64,000 nucleotides of DNA from Rhizobium sp. RU20A. GTDB lineage: Bacteria; Pseudomonadota; Alphaproteobacteria; Rhizobiales; Rhizobiaceae. Each line of letters begins with the position of its first letter. Position 1 is the first letter of the stretch. Under the pieces are notes generated by a model. It made no database searches. It was given only the letters and a program-made list of their open reading frames with translations, and was not told where the DNA came from. The stretch spans positions 16,864 to 80,863 of the forward strand of contig NZ_FTMB01000015.1 in NCBI RefSeq assembly GCF_900155885.1, given 5' to 3'. The position numbers were made by a program, and so were the translations under genes. This document shows, in pieces, positions 43,686 through 52,734 of the stretch.

Positions 43686-44687
43686 ATGGCCTTCAACCTG
43701 AAGAATCGCAGCCTGCTGACTTTGCGCGACTACACGCCGCGTGAAATCGGCTTCCTGATCAAGCTTGCCGCAGATCTCAAGACAGCGAAATACGCCGGGA
43801 CCGAAATACCGAGATTACAGGGCAAGGACATAGCCCTTATCTTCGAGAAGGATTCGACACGAACGCGGGTCGGCTTCGAGGTCGCGGCCTATGACCAGGG
43901 TGCCCGCGTCACCTATCTCGGGCCGACGGGCAGCCATATCGGACACAAGGAATCGGTCAAGGACACAGCCCGCGTTCTTGGCCGGATCTATGATGCCATT
44001 GAATATCGGGGCTTCGGACAATCTATCGTCGAGGAACTCGCCAGATATTCCGGCGTGCCGGTCTATAACGGCCTGACAAACGAATTCCATCCCACCCAGA
44101 TACTCGCTGATTTCCTGACGATGCAGGAATACGCCGAGAAACCGCTGCATCAGGTCGCCTTTGTCTTCATTGGCGATGCCGCCAACAACATGGGCGACAG
44201 CCTGCTGATCGGGGGCGCAAAGATGGGCATGGACATCAGGCTATGCGCACCGAAACCCTGCTGGCCTTCTGCTGAAATCCGCGAGGAGGCGAGCGCCATT
44301 GCGGCAGAAACCGGTGCTCGGATCATGATCACGGAGGATATCGGACGGGCCGTCGCGAATGTCGATTTCGTCTACACCGATGTCTGGGTGTCGATGGGCG
44401 AGGCAAAGGAGAAATGGGTGGAGCGTATCAAGCTCCTCACGTCCTATCAGGTCAATGCTGCCCTGATGGCGCGGACCGGAAATCCGCGCGTGCGCTTCAT
44501 GCATTGCCTACCAGCCTTTCACAACACCGCCACGACTGTCGGCGCCGAAATCCACGAAGAATTCGGCCTTGATGCGATGGAAGTCACCGAAGAGGTTTTC
44601 GAAAGCCCAGCCTCGATCGTCTTCGATCAGGCGGAAAACCGGCTGCATACGATCAAAGCGGTTCTCGTCGCAACGCTAGGGGCATGA
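43686..44687 (+). CDS. arcB: Catabolic ornithine carbamoyltransferase
   Basis: 333 residues. Carbamoyl-phosphate loop STRTR (57-61), [14 protein letters not shown] and MHCLPAF are all present. It converts citrulline and phosphate into ornithine and carbamoyl phosphate. Placement in an arc operon marks it as the catabolic enzyme. Begins 18 bp after arcA; TAAGGAG upstream. Confidence 0.95.
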   Translation: MAFNLKNRSLLTLRDYTPREIGFLIKLAADLKTAKYAGTEIPRLQGKDIALIFEKDSTRTRVGFEVAAYDQGARVTYLGPTGSHIGHKESVKDTARVLGRIYDAIEYRGFGQSIVEELARYSGVPVYNGLTNEFHPTQILADFLTMQEYAEKPLHQVAFVFIGDAANNMGDSLLIGGAKMGMDIRLCAPKPCWPSAEIREEASAIAAETGARIMITEDIGRAVANVDFVYTDVWVSMGEAKEKWVERIKLLTSYQVNAALMARTGNPRVRFMHCLPAFHNTATTVGAEIHEEFGLDAMEVTEEVFESPASIVFDQAENRLHTIKAVLVATLGA

Positions 44688-44690
44688 GAA

Positions 44691-45599
44691 ATGTTAGTTG
44701 TAGCAGCGCTTGGCGGCAATGCCTTACTACGACGCGGTGAGGCTTTGACGGCCGAGGTGCAACGCACAAACATTCAGGTCGCGGCCCGTTCCCTTGCCGC
44801 AATCATTCAAGCCGGTCACAGGCTGGTGGTCACCCATGGAAACGGTCCACAGGTCGGTTTGCTCGCCCTGCAAGGGGCGGCCTACAAGCCGGACGAAGCC
44901 TATCCGCTCGATGTCCTCGGGGCAGAAACCGAAGGCATGATCGGATACATGATTGAGCAGGAGCTTGAGAATGCGCTCGAGCATTCCCAACCCGTTGCCA
45001 CCCTCCTGACACAGGTCGTTGTTGATCCCAAGGACCCGGCCTTCAAGAAGCCCAGCAAATTTGTCGGGCCGGTATACGACAAGACTGAAGCCGAGAGCCG
45101 CGCCAAGGCGGCTGGATGGGCGATTGCCCGAGACGGAGACCGATGGCGTAGGGTCGTCTCATCACCACGGCCCGTCGAAATTCCCGATTGGAAAGTTCTG
45201 AAGCTCCTGCTCGATCAGGGCGTGATCGTGGTCTGCGCGGGCGGAGGTGGCATTCCGGTCGTGCGACGCGCGGATGGCAGCCTCTTCGGCATAGAGGCCG
45301 TCATCGACAAGGATGCGGCAAGCGCGCTACTTGCCCGGCAACTCCATGCCGACGCCTTGCTTCTCCTGACCGATGTCGAGGCGGTGTTTCAAGGCTATGG
45401 TCAGGCGGATGCTGTGGCCCTTTCAAGCCTAACACCACAGAAAGCGCGTAGTCTGGGTGCACCCTCAGGCTCCATGGGCCCAAAGCTTGCCGCCGCTGCC
45501 GAGTTTGCCGAAACCGGTGGCTTTGCGGGGATTGGTCGTCTGGCAGATGCCATCGCGATACTGGAAGCGCGTGCCGGGACCAAGATTGCGAGGGATTGA
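44691..45599 (+). CDS. arcC: Carbamate kinase
   Basis: 302 residues of the amino-acid kinase fold: ALGGNALLRRGE, VTHGNGPQVGLLALQ, CAGGGGIPV, and SMGPKLAAAAEFAE. It makes ATP from carbamoyl phosphate and ADP, the energy-yielding step. Begins 4 bp after arcB, ends overlapping the P-type ATPase start. Confidence 0.95.
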   Translation: MLVVAALGGNALLRRGEALTAEVQRTNIQVAARSLAAIIQAGHRLVVTHGNGPQVGLLALQGAAYKPDEAYPLDVLGAETEGMIGYMIEQELENALEHSQPVATLLTQVVVDPKDPAFKKPSKFVGPVYDKTEAESRAKAAGWAIARDGDRWRRVVSSPRPVEIPDWKVLKLLLDQGVIVVCAGGGGIPVVRRADGSLFGIEAVIDKDAASALLARQLHADALLLLTDVEAVFQGYGQADAVALSSLTPQKARSLGAPSGSMGPKLAAAAEFAETGGFAGIGRLADAIAILEARAGTKIARD

Positions 45600-48241
45600 T
45601 GATGTCGCCACAGCAATCGGATCGGCCGTCTCCATCCCATGATCTCACCGCCACGGCAGATAGTTCCAGGATCATGCTGCAGAAGATTGCCGCTGCAGAC
45701 GTCGAGACTGTCTTCCGTGAACTGACGACGAGGCCATTGGGCCTGTCTGTAGTCGAGGTGAAGTCGCGTCTGAAGACCTATGGACCGAATTTGGCCGGGG
45801 GACAGGAGCGATCCACTTTCCTTCGTGAACTCTGGGACAAGTTGAAGAATCCGTTGAACGCGCTTCTGTTCGGTCTTGCAGGGCTTTCTTGGCTTCTCTC
45901 CGATCTCCGTTCCGCATTTGTTATTGCGACCATGGTGGTCTTGAGCATCGGCCTCAGCTACATCCAGGAGCATCGGTCCAGCACGGCGGCGGCAAAGCTC
46001 GCCAATATGGTGCGTGTACAGGTCAGCGCAAAACGGCAAGGGCTTGCCAATGTCGACGACGAAGGTTTTGCCGCAATTCCCCTCGATGGCCTGGTGCCCG
46101 GAGATCTGGTCAAGCTGTCGGCAGGCGACATGGTGCCCGCAGATGTCAGGCTTTGCAGCGCCAATGATCTTTACGTGAACCAGTCGACGCTGACAGGCGA
46201 GTCCATGCCTGTCGAGAAAAGCGCCGATCCAATCCCTCCCGGGGACAGAGATCTGCTGAGCCTGCCCAACATCTGCTTCATGGGCTCAAGCATCTCCAGC
46301 GGTTATGGGACCGCCGTGGTCGTGCATACGGGCGATGCCACTTCCTTCGGAACGCTGGCACGCCAGATCATGGCAGCAGACACCGAGACGAGCTTTGATC
46401 GAGGGATCAGAAGCTTCTCCTGGCTCATGGTTCGGTTCATCCTGGTGATGGTGCCCCTCGTCTTCCTGATAAACGGCCTGACCAAACACAATTGGTGGGA
46501 GGCACTGTTTTTTGCCGTGGCCGTGGCCGTCGGTCTCGCGCCGGAAATGTTGCCCATGATTGTCACCGTCAATCTGGCCCAGGGCGCGATGGCAATGGCG
46601 AAGAAACATGCGATCGTCAAGCGCCTCGATGCGATCCAGAACTTCGGGGCGATGGATGTGTTGTGCACTGATAAGACCGGTACGCTGACCCAGGACCGTG
46701 TCGTGCTGAAACTGCACCTCGACGTCGCAGGCCTCAATGACGACAGGGTTCTCGAATACGCCTACCTCAATAGCCACTTCGAAAGTGGATTGAAGAACCT
46801 TCTCGACATCGCCATCCAGGAGCATGCAGAGCTTGAGGATCATTTGTCTGTGGAGGGTGGGTACCAGAAGCTCGACGAGATCCCTTTCGATTTCAATCGT
46901 CGTCGGCTCTCGGTCGTTGTTGAGAGACCTGATCGAAAAGCCATGCTGATCTGCAAGGGGGCCGTTGAAGAGGTGCTTGCCGTCTGCGTGAACTGCCGGA
47001 CTTCTGAAGGGTTTCGACCGCTCGACGAGACCCAGCGTGCGAAAGTCGCCACCGTGACGTCCAAGCTCAATGGCGACGGCTTCCGCGTCATTGCTCTGGC
47101 AACGAGGGAGGATGCTGAGCCTCAATCGTCCTATCGCACCGACGATGAAAAGGCTCTCACCTTGCAGGGCTTCATAGCCTTTCTCGACCCGCCTAAGGAA
47201 ACGGCAGCCCCCGCACTTTCGGCGCTGGCCGCTTCCGGTGTCGCCATCAAGATCCTGACCGGGGACAATGACTTGGTGACGTTGAAAACCTGCCGGGATG
47301 TCGGCCTCGCCGTGACCGGGGTCGTCACAGGTCGCGAGATCGAAGGGATGGATGATGCGGCTCTGGGAGACGCGACCGAGAAGGCCAATGTCTTCGCCAA
47401 GGTTTCACCACAGCAGAAGGCTCGGATCATAGCAGCACTTCAGGCAAAGGCGCATGTCGTCGGGTTTCTCGGCGACGGCATCAATGACGGACCTGCACTC
47501 AAGCGGGCCGATGTTGGCATATCCGTTGATACCGCAGCAGATATCGCAAAGGAATCTGCAGACATCATCCTTCTTGAAAAGAACCTCTCGATCCTAAACG
47601 AGGGCGTTCTTGAGGGACGAAGGGTGTTTGGCAATATCGTCAAATACATCAAGATGAGTGCGAGCTCGAGTTTCGGAAACATGTTCAGCGTACTCGGTGC
47701 CTCCGTATTCCTGCCTTTCCTGCCGATGGCACCGCTGCAGGTACTTGCCAACAACCTGCTTTACGATTTCTCGCAGACGACGATCCCGACCGACACTGTC
47801 GATGAGGAGTATCTACAAAAACCGCGCAAATGGGAAATCGGCAACATCATGCGTTTCATGCTCTTCATTGGCCCCATGAGCTCGATCTTTGATTATGCGA
47901 CCTATGCTACTATGCTCTACGTCTTCAATGCCTGGGAGAATCCCTCTCTCTTCCAGACAGGATGGTTCGTGGAATCGATCCTGTCGCAGACCCTGATCAT
48001 CCATGTCATCCGGACAACGAAGCGGCCATTCATCGACAGTTGGGCAAGCCCGTCCCTAATAGCCTCAACGGTCATCATTTGCGCCGTCGCGATCGCGTTG
48101 CCTTACTCACCTTTGGCCGCCGTTTTGGGCTTCCAGCCACTACCCCTTCTATACTGGCCGATTGTTGCCTCGTTTCTGATTGGCTATGCTGTGCTGACGA
48201 CCATTGTTAAAACCTGGTTTATAAGGAAGTGGGGCGTTTAG
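45599..48241 (+). CDS. mgtA: MgtA-type P-type Mg2+ ATPase
   Basis: 880 residues. TGES actuator motif (STLTGESMP), APEMLPMIVT, phosphorylation site DKTGTLTQD (Asp of CTDKTGTLT), KGAVEEVL, and GDGINDGPALKRADVG hinge identify a P3B magnesium ATPase with ten helices. It imports Mg2+. ATG 45599 overlaps the arcC stop (TGATG), so it belongs to the arc operon; 45602 is an equal second choice. The link is unusual: perhaps Mg2+ supply for ATP made by carbamate kinase. Confidence 0.93.
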   Translation: MMSPQQSDRPSPSHDLTATADSSRIMLQKIAAADVETVFRELTTRPLGLSVVEVKSRLKTYGPNLAGGQERSTFLRELWDKLKNPLNALLFGLAGLSWLLSDLRSAFVIATMVVLSIGLSYIQEHRSSTAAAKLANMVRVQVSAKRQGLANVDDEGFAAIPLDGLVPGDLVKLSAGDMVPADVRLCSANDLYVNQSTLTGESMPVEKSADPIPPGDRDLLSLPNICFMGSSISSGYGTAVVVHTGDATSFGTLARQIMAADTETSFDRGIRSFSWLMVRFILVMVPLVFLINGLTKHNWWEALFFAVAVAVGLAPEMLPMIVTVNLAQGAMAMAKKHAIVKRLDAIQNFGAMDVLCTDKTGTLTQDRVVLKLHLDVAGLNDDRVLEYAYLNSHFESGLKNLLDIAIQEHAELEDHLSVEGGYQKLDEIPFDFNRRRLSVVVERPDRKAMLICKGAVEEVLAVCVNCRTSEGFRPLDETQRAKVATVTSKLNGDGFRVIALATREDAEPQSSYRTDDEKALTLQGFIAFLDPPKETAAPALSALAASGVAIKILTGDNDLVTLKTCRDVGLAVTGVVTGREIEGMDDAALGDATEKANVFAKVSPQQKARIIAALQAKAHVVGFLGDGINDGPALKRADVGISVDTAADIAKESADIILLEKNLSILNEGVLEGRRVFGNIVKYIKMSASSSFGNMFSVLGASVFLPFLPMAPLQVLANNLLYDFSQTTIPTDTVDEEYLQKPRKWEIGNIMRFMLFIGPMSSIFDYATYATMLYVFNAWENPSLFQTGWFVESILSQTLIIHVIRTTKRPFIDSWASPSLIASTVIICAVAIALPYSPLAAVLGFQPLPLLYWPIVASFLIGYAVLTTIVKTWFIRKWGV

Positions 48242-48466
48242 TGCCGTTAAGCTGTTGAGATTACCGTGTGCAACTTCCAGATCATCCTACATCAGGAACT
48301 TATCTTCACACAGCCTCGGCGGAACTCGGTCAATCGTACTCTATTTTTTAAGGTCCGCTCGCGCCCTTCCGCATCCCAATATTTGACAGTCCGCTCACGG
48401 GCCCATTACAGCCGTCAACTTCGACGCGGCTTGCGTTTCCTGTTGCCGCGAAGCCGCCATTTCGCC

Positions 48467-49021
48467 CTACGATGATGCGGCTTCTCTAAGGGCGCGATAC
48501 ACGCTGGCCCGACCTACGTTCAGCGTCTTGGCAATTTCTGTTGGTCCCATCCCGTTGGATTTAAGTCGGCAGATCTCAGCAACATCAACATGGGGCTTCC
48601 TGCCTTTGTAGACCCCTCTGCTTTTTGCTGCGGCGATGCCTTCCATCTGTCGTTCTCTACGAAGGGTCGTCTCGAACTCAGCAAATACGCCGAGCATATC
48701 GAGGAAAGCTTTGCCGGCCGCCGAGCTGGTGTCGATCGGCTGTTCCGTTGCCTTCAGCGTCACCCCTTTTTGCTTGAGCAGCCGTACGATGTCTTGCAGA
48801 TCCCCAACTGACCGCGCCAGCCGATCGACCCGCGTCACGACCAGGCTGTCGCCGTCGCGCATGAATTCCAGAAGCGTGTTAAGCTCCTTCCGATCCTGCT
48901 TGGTCGATCCGGATTTCTTTTCCGCCCGGATGACCGTGCACCCCGCCGCCTTCAGAGCCGCCTCTTGAATCGCCAGATCCTGATCGATGGTGCTGACCCG
49001 CGCATACCCGTAAATTGCCAT
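48467..49021 (-). CDS. Serine recombinase (Tn3-type resolvase/invertase)
   Basis: 184 residues: N-terminal catalytic domain (YGYARVST with the nucleophilic Ser; VTRVDRLARSVGDL), LRRERQMEGIAAAK helix, and C-terminal HTH (GMGPTEIAKTLNVGRASVYRAL). ATG 49021 gives the standard start; extra upstream Met at 49033 is unlikely. No transposase is adjacent, so it is either a stand-alone multimer-resolution gene or the remnant of a Tn3-family element. Marks the left edge of the lower-GC island. Confidence 0.93.
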   Translation of the reverse strand: MAIYGYARVSTIDQDLAIQEAALKAAGCTVIRAEKKSGSTKQDRKELNTLLEFMRDGDSLVVTRVDRLARSVGDLQDIVRLLKQKGVTLKATEQPIDTSSAAGKAFLDMLGVFAEFETTLRRERQMEGIAAAKSRGVYKGRKPHVDVAEICRLKSNGMGPTEIAKTLNVGRASVYRALREAASS

Positions 49022-49125
49022 GAAACGTCTCATTAGGTTCTAGACCATCATTGGGTAGCGTCTCATAACTGCGAAAGCAACCCAAATGATACGCTGTTTA
49101 GTGTCTCACGGAGAGTGTCTCAACA
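49022..49125 (-). promoter_or_regulatory. Putative res site of the resolvase
   Basis: Four copies of (C/T)GTCTCA within 100 bp upstream of the resolvase: CGTCTCAT at 49026 and 49059, and TGTCTCA near 49102 and 49116. GCGTCTCAT (49058-49066) and ATGATACGC (49086-49094) form an inverted pair (8 of 9). Resolvases bind such clustered imperfect dyads in their own promoter region. The subsite borders are estimates. Confidence 0.5.
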
Positions 49126-49266
49126 GGTATACCCAAAAGCATCACTACCTACCTTTGCTGAAAATTCCGTCGGAGCACGAACTTCTTCGTCCATTGTAGC
49201 GCGTAACTTTACACGCAAACGCAGGGCAGGTAGGCTGGGCTACTGATTCGACACAGGGCTGTTGAA

Positions 49267-49647
49267 ATGAATGCTCCGAAAACCGCGCCTGCCAGCCCGT
49301 GCTCTCACCCTGGAGCATTTGTGCGGTTGCAAATTATACAACCGCGAGGCTTGACTGTAAAAGATGCGGCGCAAGCCCTTGGCATCCATCGCGTTGCATT
49401 GTCGCGATTTTTGAACGAGCAGGCCGCGTTGTCTTCCGAAATGGCTATTCGACTTGAGAAGGCCTTTGGCGCGGACATGGAGTCCCTGATGCGGATGCAG
49501 AACGAGTTCGATATCGCTCAGGCGAAGCTGAAATTCCAAAGTGTGCAGGTGGCGGGCGCGCATGGCTCTGTCGGGAAACCAGACATGAAGCGCCCCTTTG
49601 ATCTTTCCCGATCCCGCAAGTCTCATCCGAACCTAGGAAGCTCCTGA
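49267..49647 (+). CDS. HigA-like HTH protein, possible controller of the restriction-like genes
   Basis: 126 residues with an XRE-type HTH of the HigA branch (RGLTVKDAAQALGIHRVALSRFLNEQAALSSEMAIRLEKAFG). No HigB toxin gene lies upstream or downstream, so it is not a simple toxin-antitoxin pair. It lies 45 bp before the methyltransferase gene and may act as its control protein. A GTAG-N6-CTAC dyad at 49230-49243, 23 bp before the ATG, is a candidate operator. Confidence 0.82.
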   Translation: MNAPKTAPASPCSHPGAFVRLQIIQPRGLTVKDAAQALGIHRVALSRFLNEQAALSSEMAIRLEKAFGADMESLMRMQNEFDIAQAKLKFQSVQVAGAHGSVGKPDMKRPFDLSRSRKSHPNLGSS

Positions 49648-49692
49648 AGCAGCTTCTCAAGCGATAACTGATAATTTTTAGCGGGAACATAC

Positions 49693-50712
49693 ATGGCTAA
49701 AGCAGCGCTGAAGATCGTGGGGGGCATAGACATCCCCACAGAAAAATCAAAGCCCCACAAGGCGCGTGTGGAAAAGCCAAATACCAAGGCAAATGCCGCA
49801 ATGAATCCTCGTGTCCTAGAGGACGAGATATTCCTGTCGTCTAGCCTGCGCCGAAAAGCATACTACGCCGATGAGCACACAATAATCCTGAACATGGATG
49901 TATCCGAGGCTTTAGGCGTGCTCCGGCAACACGAAATGCTCGTCAATTGCGTGGTTACTTCACCCCCTTTCTATGGGCAGCGCGATTACGGCGTTGATGG
50001 TCAAATCGGACTAGAGGAGCATCCATCAGCTTTCATCGAGAAGCTCGTATCGACTTTCAACGCCTGTGCGCCAATTCTCGCGCCGAACGGTAGTATGTGG
50101 GTTAACATCGGCGATACCTACTGGAGTGGAAAAGGCGAACACAAAAGCGGCGAGGTTAAGCAGAATGCCCGGCGGTTCGGTATCCGCCCTCAAGATAAGA
50201 AGGGTGACGGAAAATGGTGTATTCCAAAACAACTTCTGCTTATCCCGCATCGGTTCGCGATTGCTATGCAGGATCAAGGTTGGACCGTACGAAACGACAA
50301 TGTTTGGCTTAAGCCCAATCCTATTCCGGATCAGGTGCGTGACCGCTGTTCAATCTCCCACGAGTACGTTTTCCACTTCGTGAAGGAACGTTGGTATTAT
50401 TTTAACAAGGAGCCAGTTGGCCGGTTGACGGACTCCGGCTCGTTCCTGCCGCCCCTTGATACCTGGGAAGTCCCACCCGTTCGGGGGATGCATCATGGCC
50501 ACAAAGCTCGCTTTTCTGAAGAGCTGGTTAGGATACCTGTATTGACGACGACGCCGCCTGGGGGCGTCGTACTCGACCCGTTTGCTGGAAGTGGGACAAG
50601 TTTGGTGTTCGCGCGGAAAAACGGATTCCGATCCATCGGGATCGATATTAACAAAGACTTCTGCAAGATGATGGTCAAAAACCTCGCAAAGATAGAAATG
50701 GGGTCGGTCTAA
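49693..50712 (+). CDS. Amino (N4-C or N6-A) DNA methyltransferase, beta class
   Basis: 339 residues. Catalytic motif IV TSPPFYGQRDYG precedes the SAM motif VVLDPFAGSGTS near the C-terminus, which is the beta-class order; the SPPF variant is commonest in N4-cytosine enzymes. A target-recognition region lies between (about 150-260). It probably protects host DNA from the downstream McrB/DUF2357 pair. Its stop TAA overlaps the next ATG by one base. Confidence 0.9.
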   Translation: MAKAALKIVGGIDIPTEKSKPHKARVEKPNTKANAAMNPRVLEDEIFLSSSLRRKAYYADEHTIILNMDVSEALGVLRQHEMLVNCVVTSPPFYGQRDYGVDGQIGLEEHPSAFIEKLVSTFNACAPILAPNGSMWVNIGDTYWSGKGEHKSGEVKQNARRFGIRPQDKKGDGKWCIPKQLLLIPHRFAIAMQDQGWTVRNDNVWLKPNPIPDQVRDRCSISHEYVFHFVKERWYYFNKEPVGRLTDSGSFLPPLDTWEVPPVRGMHHGHKARFSEELVRIPVLTTTPPGGVVLDPFAGSGTSLVFARKNGFRSIGIDINKDFCKMMVKNLAKIEMGSV

Positions 50713-52730
50713 TGGGCCTGTACCTTTCTGCAGGGCGTATTGGGAAAGCGATTAGGCGGATTGGTGAGTCTCGGGCGAAAAGAACCCCGCTCTTCGATTT
50801 TCTGATTGTGAAGCGCACGTTAGCAATAAAGGAAGCGCAATCCGTTGCCATAGCAGAATCGGAGCCTGCCTTCATCAAGGCGCTGGAAGAAATAGGCGCG
50901 ACAAAATCTGGAGATGACGACCACTTTTATTTTAATCCATTTGCCGTCTTAGAAGCTGGAAAAACGGGTTACCGCCCCACGCGATACCGTTCCAACGGTA
51001 CCAATTCAACGATCTCTGGCACGCCTTGGCGAGGGATTATCGCTCTAACTGAAGAAAAGCCACGAAAGGCCAGTCTTGCAGAAGGCTATGTATCGCGCCT
51101 GGCAAGATTAGCCCTCAGCAGTGACCAGCGAAAACCCCTCCCAAGTCTGATTGACGTGGCAGTCTGGTACTGGAGAGGCCAAGACCTCGAGCCTTTCTTG
51201 TCAGGCGTTTCCACTGATGCCGATCGGCTGAAGCGTATTACAGAGGAGTTCCAATCTCGAATTGGTCTCACTCCTTCGGAGATCAATGCCGTTTTCGATA
51301 CTACCGCTGACGCGGATCTCGAAACAGAAGGCACAACTTTCACTGCCAGCCTGCCTCTTCCGGAGACTTACTTGCCTGCGCGGCTGCTGCCAACGACAGA
51401 CACTAAAGAGGAGAACCTTTCAGAAGTCTCTTTGGGCTTGGTCGCCGCGCTAACTGCCAAGAATTTCGTCATCATTACAGGCCCCTCTGGCACAGGAAAA
51501 TCACGCGCTGCGTTGAAATTGGCAGAAGGGTTACAGCGACATCATACTGGTCAAGTCGAGGGTTCGATTTTTGAGCTCGTTGCAGTTGGTCCCGACTGGA
51601 CGTCCCCCAAAAGGCTGCTCGGCTTTCGTACCCCGTTCGGCAGAGAGCGAATTCTTCCTGACGGCACTTCTTCTCACGAGAGTTACGAGATAACCGAGAC
51701 CATTCGGCTAATCCTCCGCGCCAGTCACTCAGATGCGGCAGACATTCCTCATTTCCTAATCTTCGATGAAATGAACCTTTCCCACGTCGAAAGGTACTTT
51801 GCTCCGTTCTTATCCCTTATGGAAGCGGCTAGCATCCTTGACGCCGAGAGTGGAATATCCCTGCTAGGCGCTGACGACCTCAAACTTATTGCTGCTGTTT
51901 TGGAAGCTGAAAGTCCCGGAAGTAGGGAAGCAGCGGCTGCAACGGCGATGATTGCCGAGGGACGGAATTTCATCTTGCCCCCTAATTTGTTCTTCGTTGG
52001 AACGGTGAATGTCGATGAGACGACCTACATGTTTTCTCCGAAGGTTCTCGATCGCGCTCACGTGATAGAGTTGGACGCGGAGCGGCCAAGCCACTATCTG
52101 CTCGCAAGCAACCGCAGCGAGCCAGGCGGCACGATCAACATCGGGCGGGCCGATATCGCTTTAAAGCGCGGAATTGAGGCCAGGGAGACACAAAAATATG
52201 CAGTGTCTAATCCAGCAACGATTCTCGATACACTCCTTGATTTTGGTGTTGCCGAAGGGGAGATTGAAACAATACGTAGTGGCTTGATCACTGCCCTAGA
52301 CGGTACTTATGACCTCCTTTCACCTGTCGGGTTTTCTTTCGGATATCGGATTTCCAAAGAAATATTCATCTATGTAACGGAGTGGGTCATTACTCAGCTG
52401 TTGGGTGGTACGGTGAAGACAGCTGTCATGCAAAGTTGGCCAGTAGCGCTTGACGAAGCACTGTTGCAGAAAGTTCTGCCAAAAATTCACGGCAATCGCC
52501 GAAGCCTCGGCGACAGTCTTCACGCTTTGAGCGCATTTTATGCAGGCAATCATGCCAATTCATCTCCCAGTGCCAGCTATACGATGGGATTGGGAACGAA
52601 AGTTGCGATTTTGCCGTCGGAAACATTGTCGATTGCCGCAGGCAGCGAACAGCTTCCGCGGTCCCGCAAGAAGTTGAGCGTGATGCACGACCGCCTGCAC
52701 GCTACCGGCTACGTCTCGTTCGTCAGCTGA
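50712..52730 (+). CDS. McrB-like AAA+ motor
   Basis: 672 residues. The ~220-residue N-terminal region is unrecognised and could read DNA. The AAA+ core follows: Walker A GPSGTGKS (257-264), Walker B FLIFDEMNLSHVERYF (348-363), and GTVNVDETTYMFSPKVLDRA (430-449), the sensor segment typical of McrB relatives paired with DUF2357 nucleases. McrB hexamers use GTP and drive McrC nuclease; which nucleotide is used here cannot be read from sequence. It sits 4 bp before the nuclease gene. Confidence 0.85.
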   Translation: MGLYLSAGRIGKAIRRIGESRAKRTPLFDFLIVKRTLAIKEAQSVAIAESEPAFIKALEEIGATKSGDDDHFYFNPFAVLEAGKTGYRPTRYRSNGTNSTISGTPWRGIIALTEEKPRKASLAEGYVSRLARLALSSDQRKPLPSLIDVAVWYWRGQDLEPFLSGVSTDADRLKRITEEFQSRIGLTPSEINAVFDTTADADLETEGTTFTASLPLPETYLPARLLPTTDTKEENLSEVSLGLVAALTAKNFVIITGPSGTGKSRAALKLAEGLQRHHTGQVEGSIFELVAVGPDWTSPKRLLGFRTPFGRERILPDGTSSHESYEITETIRLILRASHSDAADIPHFLIFDEMNLSHVERYFAPFLSLMEAASILDAESGISLLGADDLKLIAAVLEAESPGSREAAAATAMIAEGRNFILPPNLFFVGTVNVDETTYMFSPKVLDRAHVIELDAERPSHYLLASNRSEPGGTINIGRADIALKRGIEARETQKYAVSNPATILDTLLDFGVAEGEIETIRSGLITALDGTYDLLSPVGFSFGYRISKEIFIYVTEWVITQLLGGTVKTAVMQSWPVALDEALLQKVLPKIHGNRRSLGDSLHALSAFYAGNHANSSPSASYTMGLGTKVAILPSETLSIAAGSEQLPRSRKKLSVMHDRLHATGYVSFVS

Positions 52731-52734
52731 CGCC

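Noticed and set aside
46286..47125. 279-codon minus-strand frame inside mgtA
   Set aside because: mgtA reads through with conserved P-type ATPase motifs; the antisense frame has no recognisable domain.
49126..49266. Search for a HigB toxin gene paired with the HigA-like gene
   Set aside because: The interval is too short and holds no RelE/HigB-like frame; nor is one found after the gene. The toxin-antitoxin reading was dropped.
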